From Alphaproteobacteria bacterium (lineage in GTDB: Bacteria; Pseudomonadota; Alphaproteobacteria; JAAXGF01), in NCBI GenBank assembly GCA_012267605.1, contig JAAXGF010000193.1:1-15413 (forward strand): a stretch of 15,413 nucleotides of DNA, in the 5' to 3' direction. Position numbers and translations under genes: made by a program. Positions 1 through 7,175 of the stretch are shown here, piece by piece. Below the pieces are notes generated by a model. It worked only from the letters and a program-made list of their open reading frames with translations. It did not search any database and was not told the origin of the DNA. Each line of letters begins with the position of its first letter. Position 1 is the stretch's first letter.

Positions 1-1
1 C

Positions 2-583
2 CAGAGTTGCGGAAGTCGGGGTAGTCTCGCGAATCGCCGTATGTTTTGTGCTCAATTGCGCAATTGTGCCCGTCATGCGAACAAGGCTGAAGAATCGCTA
101 TGCCTCTTGATGATCGATGTCGACCACTTTAAGCAGTTCAATGACCGGCATGGTCATCGCTTTGGCGACCAAGTGCTCAAGCTCGTTGCTCACGTGCTGA
201 CGGCGAACGTCAAAGGGCGCGACACGGTTGCCCGATACGGCGGCGAAGAATTCGCCATAATCCTGCCCGATACTGATATGTCCGACGCCATGCGTGTGGC
301 AGAAACTCTGCGCGGATCGGTCGAATCGCGAAGGATCGTCAAGCGGGGATCGAAAAAGTCGATTGGTACGCTGACAGTGTCAGTCGGCGTTGCTGCCTAT
401 CGTTTGGGCGAAGATGTTGGTTTGTTGATCGAACGAGCAGATGACGCGGTTTACGCAGCAAAAGCACAGGGGCGAAACTGTGTCGTCGCAAACGAGGAAA
501 GTTCCGACACGTTGTCTTGCGAAACCGCCCAGAACGAGACCGAACAGCAGGGTTCAACCGGGCAGTCCGCTCAACTGATCTAA
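2..583 (+). CDS. GGDEF-domain protein (diguanylate cyclase), 5' end outside the window
   Basis: The reading frame is open to the window edge, so the true start and any sensory domain lie upstream; the first in-window ATG is at 41. GGDEF proteins condense two GTP into cyclic di-GMP. Counting from that ATG, the Mg-binding strand IDVDHFKQFND is at residues 25-35, the signature is RYGGEEF (GGEEF at 67-71, active-type), followed by ILPDTD and the late SVGVA and ADDAVYAAKAQGRN motifs, so the catalytic half is complete. The product-inhibition I-site, normally RxxD, reads KGRD. The start of the domain, usually DxLTGLxNRR, reads SRGSLANRR, so the DxLT part is missing or altered. A hydrophilic tail of about 35 residues follows. 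It is convergent with the isomerase gene, 75 bases away. The family is clear; activity and input are not visible. Confidence 0.88.
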   Translation, partial: QSCGSRGSLANRRMFCAQLRNCARHANKAEESLCLLMIDVDHFKQFNDRHGHRFGDQVLKLVAHVLTANVKGRDTVARYGGEEFAIILPDTDMSDAMRVAETLRGSVESRRIVKRGSKKSIGTLTVSVGVAAYRLGEDVGLLIERADDAVYAAKAQGRNCVVANEESSDTLSCETAQNETEQQGSTGQSAQLI

Positions 584-658
584 ATTCCCGGCGCTGGATC
601 GCGTTTGCTACCAATTTCCGTCGTATTCTGAAACCAAATTCAATACTACTGAATAACC

Positions 659-1228
659 TCACTCATCGACGTCCGCCGCGACCCGCATTCGGATAATTTT
701 GTCGGGATCATCAACCGCCCCGTTCCGCGCGCGATCCCCCTTCTTAATGTTGTCGACGAGCTCCATGCCCTCGACCACCTCGCCCCATATCGTGTACTTA
801 TTGTCCAAGTGAGGCGCATCACCAAGCATGATGAAGAATTGGCTGTCCGCGCTGTTTGGATCTGCGGCGCGGGCCATCGAGACAATGCCGCGGGTGTGGG
901 AAATCCCCGAGCCGAATGTTTCGAATTCCTGGGGAATATTTTGGCCTGAGCCACCGGTTCCATCACCTTTGGGATCTCCACCTTGGACCATGAAACCGTC
1001 GATCACCCGGTGAAAGTTCAATCCGTCGTAGAAGCCTTGGCGAACCAGTTCCTTGATGCGGATACAGTGGCGCGGGGCGAGCTCCGGGTGCATGCGGATA
1101 ACGACGCGGCCATCCTTCAATTCCATGTAAAGGGTATTCTCGGGATTCAGCGCCAGCGTCGAGGGCGCCGTCAACGTTGCCGCGGACAACAAGGAAAATA
1201 TTACCAGGAGCGGTTTGTACCAGTTCAT
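659..1228 (-). CDS. periplasmic cyclophilin-type peptidyl-prolyl cis-trans isomerase
   Basis: Cyclophilins catalyse cis-trans isomerisation of Xaa-Pro bonds and help proteins fold. The 189-residue product starts with a Sec signal peptide (hydrophobic residues 6-20, likely cleavage near residue 27), so it should act in the periplasm. The cyclophilin fold follows at about 32-185. Conserved elements seen are FHRVIDGFMVQGGD (catalytic Arg74, Gln82), GTGGSG, SQFFIML (130-135) and LDNKYTIWGEVVEGM. The position of the human CypA Trp121, which matters for cyclosporin binding, is His140, as in many bacterial members. The ATG is followed by a good signal peptide and no better start is visible. It stands alone, convergent with the GGDEF gene. 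A ppiA-like role is likely, but the exact orthology cannot be fixed from sequence alone. Confidence 0.93.
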   Translation of the reverse strand: MNWYKPLLVIFSLLSAATLTAPSTLALNPENTLYMELKDGRVVIRMHPELAPRHCIRIKELVRQGFYDGLNFHRVIDGFMVQGGDPKGDGTGGSGQNIPQEFETFGSGISHTRGIVSMARAADPNSADSQFFIMLGDAPHLDNKYTIWGEVVEGMELVDNIKKGDRARNGAVDDPDKIIRMRVAADVDE

Positions 1229-1309
1229 CGCAAATCAATCCCCATCATCGAGTAGAATCCAACCGCTGGACTAAGCGGCGGCGCAGTCAACACCGGACCA
1301 GCGCGAGGA

Positions 1310-1534
1310 TCAAGAGGCATTTGTGTTCGTTGGTGTTCCGCGTGACGTCTCGGCAAGCGACGGGCTGCCGGGTGGGACGAAAATGCTCGCCTTGGGAATG
1401 CCAAACCACTTATACAGCGCTGGCAGAACCAGTAGCGTCAGAATGGTGGAAGATATGAGCCCTCCAACGACCACAGTTGCGAGGGGGGTTTCAAAACGGC
1501 GGCGGCTAATAGCACCCAAACAGGTTTTTCGCAA
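1310..1534 (-). pseudogene. C-terminal relic of a CzcA/CusA-type RND efflux transporter
   Basis: About 45 residues, translated from the minus strand, match the last transmembrane helix of heavy-metal RND pumps: TPLATVVVGGLISSTI continuing into LTLLVLPALYKWFG. In intact pumps of about 1000 residues this sits at the very C-terminus. Here the match begins only at about position 1495; upstream residues (SRRRFE and before) no longer look like the pump, and no further RND sequence is seen up to the Sel1 gene. The frame continues through a short hydrophilic tail to a TGA at 1310. I read this as the remnant of a deleted or rearranged pump gene. It is unlikely to be expressed. The rest of 1229-1639 shows no other gene. 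Confidence 0.75.
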
Positions 1535-1639
1535 TATCCACGCGAATATGGAAAATTTGCCACGGCTGGCGGAACGTGGTGATTTGGCGCTTTGGCCGCT
1601 ACAATGCTTTGTCAGGTTTCTGTGTGAGGAAGTGTGAGA

Positions 1640-2269
1640 ATGAATCGTAATTGGCGCCAGAGCGAATTCTCGCGGCGGATGGGAGTGGCGCGGGATGTCC
1701 TCGTGATCTGTCTAATCATCCTGGCGGTGACAATCGACGCCGGTCCTGCCGTTGCTAGCTTGGACAGTGCGAAGGAGGCCTTTAAACGCGGCGATGAAGC
1801 GGAGGCGGTGCGCGAGATCATCAGTTTGGCGGAAGCCGGAGACGTGGAGGCCCAGTTCCACCTTGGAGAGTTATACCAGAACGGCCGTGGTGTTCCCCAG
1901 GACGACCAGAAGGCCCACGACTGGTACATGAAAGCGGCCGAGGAAGGGCACGCGAAAGCGCAGTTCCAGCTCGGTTTCCTCTATTACAATGGCTTGGGGG
2001 TTAAGAAGAGCCTTTCCGAGGCGCTGATGTGGTATCGCCTTTCCGCCAATAAGGGGGATATTTGGGCGCAGAATAACGTCGGGCTCATGTACCGGGATGG
2101 CATCGGAGCGGCCAAGGATTGGATCAAGGCGTACATGTGGCTCAGCCTGGCGGCGGATCAGGGCTTTATAATCGCCAAGAAAAACCGGGACGAGATTGCT
2201 GGCCTCATGGAACCCGAAGAGATATCCCAGGCCGAGGGTATGCTGGATAAATTTCGTTCCCGCGAATAG
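1640..2269 (+). CDS. Sel1-repeat (TPR-like) exported protein
   Basis: The 209-residue product has a basic N-terminus, a hydrophobic segment at about 18-34 and a plausible signal-peptidase site at AVA/S (residues 37-40), so it is exported or membrane-anchored. Three Sel1-like repeats follow at about 68-103, 104-139 and 140-175, with the typical AQFHLGELYQNGRGV and KAQFQLGFLYYNGLGV patterns and WYxxAA motifs. Sel1 repeats form alpha-helical solenoids that bind other proteins, often in signalling or envelope quality control. I chose the ATG at 1640 over the in-frame GTG at 1634 because the purine-rich AGGA at 1627-1630 is better spaced from it. The gene ends 6 bases from the stop of the convergent VWA gene at 2276. 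Its partner is unknown; a link to the neighbouring envelope cluster is only suggested by position. Confidence 0.87.
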   Translation: MNRNWRQSEFSRRMGVARDVLVICLIILAVTIDAGPAVASLDSAKEAFKRGDEAEAVREIISLAEAGDVEAQFHLGELYQNGRGVPQDDQKAHDWYMKAAEEGHAKAQFQLGFLYYNGLGVKKSLSEALMWYRLSANKGDIWAQNNVGLMYRDGIGAAKDWIKAYMWLSLAADQGFIIAKKNRDEIAGLMEPEEISQAEGMLDKFRSRE

Positions 2270-2275
2270 GGCATT

Positions 2276-3226
2276 TCAATCGTCGACCACGGCGCTGAAG
2301 TCGCCGCCATTTTCTTTGGCGAGGGTTTGCATAAAGGCGATGAAGCTCGTTCGCTCCTTCTCGTCCTTGTAGTAGTTGCGTTTGGAAAAGGCGATGCCCA
2401 TGGCGATGGTGTGGATTTCTTTGGCGCCAGCATTGGATTTGGTGATCTCGCGGACCAGCGCTCGCCAGTCCATGTCAACCGGCCATCGGGGAACGCCGTA
2501 AGTCATCAACAGGATTGCTTCCGTCGGACTGTCCAGCGCAGTGCGTAGGGCGTTGAAGGTGGCCGCGGCGCCTTCGGCCTTGGCGGGCAGGGTGCGGGTA
2601 AAGGCGGCCGCCTCGCGCTTTGTTTCCTTGGTCATTTTTGCCGGACCGCCGCCGCTCGGCCAGCGATGGAATTCAACTCTCGGATTTGACCGACTGCCGC
2701 GAACTTGATAACCGAGTATCTCTAGCATGTGGCTTTCGTTCAGCGATTCGAGAACGCGCTCGATCGTGCTGACAAGCGTCGCACTGTAATCCTTGGGTTT
2801 TTTCAGCCGGACCGACACGTCCGCCAAAATGAGGAAGCTCCGCGCTTGAGTGCGGTGGCCAAGCAGGGCAAATGATACGACGTCCTGTATTTTGCTCTGC
2901 AATTTCTCCTCGGTCTTCTTCCCCCGTGCCAACGCCTCGTCTAACATTTCCTTCTGACGGCGTAATTCGGCGAGCGCTTGATTGCCTTCCTCCGCGTTCC
3001 GCAGACGTTTCACCGCTGCCTCGTTGGCACGCTCGATCACCGCCGCGTCCCGCTCCGCTTCCTGGATTTCCCCGGCCAAATTTTCCGCGTCCGCCGCCGC
3101 GCGTTGGGTCTTCAGGTAGTATGGGTAGAGAATCACCGCGAGAACGACGAACGAGCCCAGCGCGGACGCCAACAGGTCGATCGCCGACAGGGAAAATATC
3201 TGTACCGTTTTCGATTTGCGTTTCAT
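2276..3226 (-). CDS. membrane-anchored VWA-like protein with a broken metal site
   Basis: The 316-residue protein is a paralogue of the gene at 3401-4303. A short basic N-terminus (MKRKSK) leads to FSLSAIDLLASALGSF and one membrane helix (about 17-36), then a charged coiled-coil (about 42-118) and a VWA-like fold (about 128-316). The helix with its Asp17 resembles the N-termini of MotB and ExbD. The metal-ion site (MIDAS), normally DxSxS, reads DVSVR (136-140), and the later Asp is replaced: MTYG where the sister has MSDG. At least two ligands are therefore missing, so this VWA domain probably binds no metal. It is the last leftward gene, separated from its sister by 174 bases that hold a palindromic repeat, and it meets the Sel1 gene end to end. 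The likely role, by inference, is a B-type partner of the channel subunit at 7598. Confidence 0.82.
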   Translation of the reverse strand: MKRKSKTVQIFSLSAIDLLASALGSFVVLAVILYPYYLKTQRAAADAENLAGEIQEAERDAAVIERANEAAVKRLRNAEEGNQALAELRRQKEMLDEALARGKKTEEKLQSKIQDVVSFALLGHRTQARSFLILADVSVRLKKPKDYSATLVSTIERVLESLNESHMLEILGYQVRGSRSNPRVEFHRWPSGGGPAKMTKETKREAAAFTRTLPAKAEGAAATFNALRTALDSPTEAILLMTYGVPRWPVDMDWRALVREITKSNAGAKEIHTIAMGIAFSKRNYYKDEKERTSFIAFMQTLAKENGGDFSAVVDD

Positions 3227-3260
3227 GGCAACGGCCTGAGCATCTTCTAATCCGAAATTG

Positions 3261-3299
3261 CCCTCTCCCTTGCAGGGAGAGGGAAGGGGTGAGGGAGAA
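3261..3299. repeat. palindromic intergenic repeat (REP-like)
   Basis: Two perfectly complementary 10-base arms, CCCTCTCCCT at 3261-3270 and AGGGAGAGGG at 3274-3283, flank a 3-base loop. They are followed by AAGGGGTGAGGGAGAA. This arrangement matches a palindromic unit commonly scattered between genes in many proteobacterial genomes. It lies between the two VWA genes. It could act as a weak terminator or mRNA-stabilising hairpin for the upstream kinase-VWA transcript, but there is no T-run. Confidence 0.75.
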
Positions 3300-3400
3300 A
3301 ACCGGGCCTCGCGAGAGGCGCCTTGGGATCATTGTATCCGCCGTTCCACGCCGGTGGTGTTTACGCCTTTCTAATCGTCCCTTTCAAAGGGGCCGCGCTT

Positions 3401-4303
3401 CTATCGATGCACGCCGACGAACGATCCATTGTTCCGGCTTGCCAATTCGCGGAGAAAGGCGATCAGGCTAACGTCCTCGGTATACTCGCCGATGGCGACA
3501 GAATGAATTTCCGCACCGTTACCGTTGGCGCGCGTAATCATGTCGACGATCTCATCGGGAGTCGGCCGCGAGGTGGGCGCGCCGTCGCTCATCAGAATGA
3601 TGGCTTCCGGATCATATTTGAGGGTCTCACCCAGCGTCTCTAGGGTGGGCGTTTTGCCGCCGAACATATCGATCCAGCTTATGAGTACGCGTTGTGCGGC
3701 GCTCTTGTTCGCCGCTGTCGCAGGACGCATCTCCCGACCTTGAGGCCAGTGAAGAATTTCCACCGGATCCCGTCCGCCGCCGTGAAAACCCACCATCGCG
3801 AACCGGGTTTCTTCCTTCAAGGGGGCCAGGGTCCGGGCCACCGTTTCACTGATGATCGGCTTGTATTGGTTCATGCTCCCGGACATGTCGACGACGATGA
3901 CGAATTTCGTCGCGTTGGTCTGGATGCCTAAAATGGAAAAGGGAACTGCACGATCGAATTTTTCCGCGAGCGATGCGTTCTTCTTATTTTGTGCCGCGAC
4001 GGCGGCCTTAGCCTTAGCGATCTCCTCCTCGATCTTATCAATTTCATCCCCCCTGGACCGCACTGCTTCCGCTTCTGCTAATTCCTGCGCTAACTGTTCG
4101 GCGCGCTTCTGCACCGTGGCGACCCTTTGCTCGGCGTTCGCCTTGGCCGCCTCGACCCGCCCGATTTCAGCGTCGGTCGCGTGCCGATTCAGGTAATAGG
4201 GGAACAAGATAATTGTCACGATCATGAACGCCCCCATGGCGGAAGCGAATAGGTCCAGGGCGGACAGCGAGAACACTTCCAGGTTTCGGTTAGGCCGTTT
4301 CAC
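3401..4303 (-). CDS. membrane-anchored VWA protein with intact MIDAS and MotB/ExbD-like N-terminus
   Basis: The 300-residue product starts at a GTG. The N-terminus FSLSALDLFASAMGAF leads into one membrane helix (about 18-37) with Asp17 at its start, as in the B subunits of MotAB/ExbBD proton channels. A coiled-coil rich in Ala, Glu and Lys follows (about 43-115). The VWA domain (about 130-300) has a complete metal site: DMSGS at 139-143, GGKTPT (Thr218) and LMSDGAPT (Asp240). VWA domains bind partner proteins through such a metal. With the N-terminus inside, the coiled-coil and VWA domain would face the periplasm. The gene begins 28 bases after the kinase stop, so the two are probably co-transcribed. 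Pairing with the channel subunit at 7598 is inference from the N-terminus and the neighbourhood. TerY-like VWA proteins of TerY-P triads are a looser parallel. Confidence 0.9.
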   Translation of the reverse strand: MKRPNRNLEVFSLSALDLFASAMGAFMIVTIILFPYYLNRHATDAEIGRVEAAKANAEQRVATVQKRAEQLAQELAEAEAVRSRGDEIDKIEEEIAKAKAAVAAQNKKNASLAEKFDRAVPFSILGIQTNATKFVIVVDMSGSMNQYKPIISETVARTLAPLKEETRFAMVGFHGGGRDPVEILHWPQGREMRPATAANKSAAQRVLISWIDMFGGKTPTLETLGETLKYDPEAIILMSDGAPTSRPTPDEIVDMITRANGNGAEIHSVAIGEYTEDVSLIAFLRELASRNNGSFVGVHR

Positions 4304-4331
4304 GGCAATGTCCAGCTGCCTGTCACCGAAT

Positions 4332-6431
4332 TCATTCTACGTTTCCGCTGATTTGTGCGTCGGGGCTGTCCGAGACGCGGATCTGCGGCCGCTGATTGTC
4401 GGCCAGTTCGTTGTTTTCGACTCGCGGACGTGATTTGCCGTCGATCGCAATGCCGTGCCCGGTATTTCCGGAAATTTGGTTGGCGGAAAATAGGCCGCGG
4501 CTTTCACCTGTCAGGTAAACGCCGTGGGAGCCGCTGTCTTTCACTGTGTTGTTAAGGAAGCTGGCGCTGCCCGCGCCTTCGGCCACGATTCCAGACAAGC
4601 CCGCACCGAGAACCCGATTTCCTTGGTAACGGCCCTCAGCACCATCATAGATATAGATACCCGCTTGGGTGGCCAATTCAATCCGGTTGTTCTCGACGAC
4701 CGGGGACCCGCCGCCGACCTCGATACCGGAGAAGCCGGATCGAATGATTCGGTTATCAAGCAGTTGTCCCCTCCCGTTTCGCTCCACCACCACGCCAGCC
4801 GCGGCAACGCTTTCGATCCTATTGTTCGACACGACCGGATCGGAATCGGCCATGATTCGAACACCAGGGCCTTGGACACCGACGATATCGCTATCGGCGA
4901 TTTCGCCGCCGCCACCCTTCTCGAAGGAAATGCCGAAGAGCTTTACGTCTTCGATGCGTACTGAATCGAATCGCGGCTCGCCAGCGGTTACTAGGATACC
5001 GCCATTTGCCGCGCCAACAACCCGCACCGACGCGAGCGTCGGGGCGCCACCTGAGATTTCGACGCACACGCCGCCCGAATTCCGCGACAAGGTCAACGAC
5101 CGAACCGTCGCGTCCGAATCCGTGATTCTGAGGCACGCCTTGTCGCCACTGTCGATCACCACACCGCCTGGGTCGGTGGTGTCACCAATCAGTTCGATGG
5201 CTTTGCTGAGGGTGACCGATTCGCCGTAGCGTCCAGGACGTATTTCGACGCTGTCGAGCGGGTCTGCCTTTTCCAACGCCTCGGCGACGGTGGGGAAGTC
5301 GCCATTGCCGTTGACATCGACGATCCAAGTGCGCGTGGTTTGGACCGCCGCGTCCGGCGCTGCCGGGTCCTCTAACGTATCGGTGTTGAAGACTCCGCTA
5401 ACGGTGAGGAAGACACCTATAAGCACGACCGCCAAGCCCCCGAGTAGTCCGATGGCCCACGATTTTGTTTTATTTGGCTGCGTGCCGCCCGACGAGGCCG
5501 TCGGTGCGCGGATCGTAGGTGTCGATTCTCGCCGAGCCGCACCGTGTTGTCCGGATTGGATGATTCCGCGAAATTCCTCAATCGTTTGCGGTCGGCGTTC
5601 AGGCGCTAAGCGCAAGCCGGCGTCGATTGCCGAATAAAACGATCGCTCGATATCGTCGCGCGCCTTGGGAGCAAGATTGGTGTAGGTGTCGTTTTCCGTC
5701 CGTATCATCGCATCCGGTGGCGGTGTGCCGGTGATCGCGAAATGGGCTACCGCCGAAAGCGCGTAGATGTCGGACCACGGTCCTTGCCGGTCCGAGCCGG
5801 TGTATTGCTCGAATGGCGCGTATCCGGGTGATACGGTCGCCGTGAATTCGCTTGACCGCAATTGATCGAAACAGCGCGCCGATCCAAAATCGACGAACAC
5901 CGGCGTACCGTCGTCCCGCACGATGATGTTTTCTGGCTTGATGTCGCGGTGGGCCACACCTTCGCCGTGCAAGTAGGCCAGCGCATCGGCAAGTTTAAGG
6001 ATCACCTCGCGCAACTCACCGGTTTCAATGTTACCCGCGTGCGCTTCGAGAATATCTTTCATCGAAGTGCCCTCGACCATGGGCATGACCAAATAGGCGG
6101 TTCCCAATGCCTCGAAGTATCGGCGCACACGCACCAAGTTGGGGTGATTCAGCCGCGCCAGAGTACGTGCCTCTTGCAGAAACGCGTCGATGCCCCAGCG
6201 CAAAGTTTCAGAATCCGCGTGGCGGTGGGGGCGCACCACCAGGTCCTCGCCGCGCCAAACCAAATCGCGTAGGCAATATTCTTTGACCGCCACAGTATCG
6301 CCGAGATAAGTGTCGTCGGCTCGGTAAGTGATGCCGAAGCCGCCATAGCCCACCACGCCCTGGATAACGAACTCTTCAATTTTCGTGTCAATCGGGAGTG
6401 CGAGCGGGAAGGGTCCGTGGGTCTGATTCAT
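4332..6431 (-). CDS. transmembrane Ser/Thr protein kinase with extracytoplasmic parallel beta-helix
   Basis: The 699-residue protein has a Hanks-type kinase domain at about 20-291: glycine loop GYGGFG (29-33), catalytic Lys50 in VAVKEY, catalytic loop HRDIKPEN (161-168), DFG at 181-183 and an activation segment ending SPGYAPFEQY (201-210). All residues needed for catalysis are present. A Thr/Ser-rich juxtamembrane stretch (302-316, TPTIRAPT) is a likely autophosphorylation region. A membrane helix at about 324-346 is followed by a region opening with DVNGNGDFPTVAEAL and then many right-handed parallel beta-helix repeats (about 430-699, recurring NNRIE, GIxV, NxV patterns) of the pectate-lyase/NosD type. 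The beta-helix should lie in the periplasm and may bind glycan or envelope polymers; it carries no recognisable catalytic set. The gene is divergent from the FHA/channel/phosphatase run and leads the VWA pair. Likely substrates are the FHA proteins and neighbours. Confidence 0.93.
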   Translation of the reverse strand: MNQTHGPFPLALPIDTKIEEFVIQGVVGYGGFGITYRADDTYLGDTVAVKEYCLRDLVWRGEDLVVRPHRHADSETLRWGIDAFLQEARTLARLNHPNLVRVRRYFEALGTAYLVMPMVEGTSMKDILEAHAGNIETGELREVILKLADALAYLHGEGVAHRDIKPENIIVRDDGTPVFVDFGSARCFDQLRSSEFTATVSPGYAPFEQYTGSDRQGPWSDIYALSAVAHFAITGTPPPDAMIRTENDTYTNLAPKARDDIERSFYSAIDAGLRLAPERRPQTIEEFRGIIQSGQHGAARRESTPTIRAPTASSGGTQPNKTKSWAIGLLGGLAVVLIGVFLTVSGVFNTDTLEDPAAPDAAVQTTRTWIVDVNGNGDFPTVAEALEKADPLDSVEIRPGRYGESVTLSKAIELIGDTTDPGGVVIDSGDKACLRITDSDATVRSLTLSRNSGGVCVEISGGAPTLASVRVVGAANGGILVTAGEPRFDSVRIEDVKLFGISFEKGGGGEIADSDIVGVQGPGVRIMADSDPVVSNNRIESVAAAGVVVERNGRGQLLDNRIIRSGFSGIEVGGGSPVVENNRIELATQAGIYIYDGAEGRYQGNRVLGAGLSGIVAEGAGSASFLNNTVKDSGSHGVYLTGESRGLFSANQISGNTGHGIAIDGKSRPRVENNELADNQRPQIRVSDSPDAQISGNVE

Positions 6432-6674
6432 GGTGTTGTCATGATCCCGTCAGCATGGGTTGAAACGGTCTCATGACCGACTGAAGCTGATTTGACTGCA
6501 TTACTAAAGTACCGATTTGAGCCCCATCGCGCTATAATTGGCAAGGCATTTGACACCAGCCGAAGGGTCGCACTCACTCCTCATCACGTCCCGCCAATGG
6601 CTTTTGGATTCGCAATTGACCGATTGCCGCCGCGTTCCCAAATCATCAGGAAGCCATATCGGACTGGAATACCT
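6432..6674. promoter_or_regulatory. divergent intergenic region between kinase and FHA/channel operons
   Basis: This 243-base non-coding stretch separates the two arms of the cluster and should contain promoters for both. A perfect 5-base inverted repeat, CGGTC and GACCG around TCAT, lies at 6466-6479 and could be an operator. A consensus-like TATAAT is at 6533-6538 on the plus strand, but no good -35 box lies 16-18 bases before it, and the TTGACT at 6492-6497 is too far away. No promoter can be assigned firmly. Confidence 0.3.
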
Positions 6675-7175
6675 ATGACCGGCTGCTCGAGGATTCCCGG
6701 CGTGCCCTATCAATTGGACATACCTTTGGTTTTGCGATTGGTCTTATATATACCTTTGTGTATTGGGGTATTTTCAGCCTTCGCCAGCGAATTCCCCAGC
6801 GACCTGAGCGAGGACGATATGCTCATTCGAAAAACGTGGCACGATGCGCTGGAATCGGCGGCAGCCGGTGCGCGGCGCGAGTGGCGGAACGAACTGAACG
6901 AGAACTCAGGATACGTGCAAGTGATCTCGGAATTCGATCACCAGCGGTTTGACAGTTGTTGGCGCTACGCTCGCGGCAAGACCACCCACGGTTCGGATAG
7001 TCGAGCACGAACTTCCCATTATTCGGGTGCCGCGTGCAAGGACCGTTCGGGTACCTGGCGGATGTTGAGGGAACGTCCCCTTGATGGTCCGGTCACCCCT
7101 CCATCGGTTCGCTTCGAGCCCATGGCGCCGCCGGTCGGCCTGGGGAGCCTCCCAGCGCGCACTAACGTCGATTGA
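6675..7175 (+). CDS. small exported protein, 17-kDa surface-antigen-like C-terminal domain
   Basis: From the ATG at 6675 the product has 166 residues. A hydrophobic segment (about 14-35, VLRLVLYIPLCIGVFSAFA) looks like a signal peptide with cleavage near FASEF. The mature part contains REWRNELNENSGYVQV, a spaced Cys (DSCWRY) and SGAACKDRSGTWRML, a layout like the last domain of 17-kDa surface antigen/RT0821-type proteins (Trp-Asn, Gly, Cys, ACxxxxGxW). Those domains usually end at this point; here the frame runs on for about 35 Pro-rich residues that overlap the next FHA gene in another frame. Upstream TTG codons (6492, 6714) are possible starts but have no good ribosome site. It is the first rightward gene of the cluster. 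Function is unknown; an envelope location is likely. Confidence 0.6.
   Translation: MTGCSRIPGVPYQLDIPLVLRLVLYIPLCIGVFSAFASEFPSDLSEDDMLIRKTWHDALESAAAGARREWRNELNENSGYVQVISEFDHQRFDSCWRYARGKTTHGSDSRARTSHYSGAACKDRSGTWRMLRERPLDGPVTPPSVRFEPMAPPVGLGSLPARTNVD

Noticed and set aside
2673..3332. Long minus-strand open frame covering the start of the VWA gene and the palindrome
   Set aside because: It is a shadow in another frame; its N-terminal SLTPSLSLQGRGQ is the typical translation of the palindromic repeat, not a protein.
2872..3471. Plus-strand 199-codon open frame opposite the VWA gene
   Set aside because: Rich in Arg, Pro and Ser with no domain, antisense to a convincing gene.
4524..5229. Plus-strand open frames opposite the beta-helix region
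   Set aside because: Antisense shadows of a repetitive, GC-rich coding region; no family features or ribosome sites.
6492..6674. N-terminal extension of the exported protein to TTG 6492
   Set aside because: It would put 61 residues before the signal peptide, has no ribosome site and covers the likely divergent promoter region.
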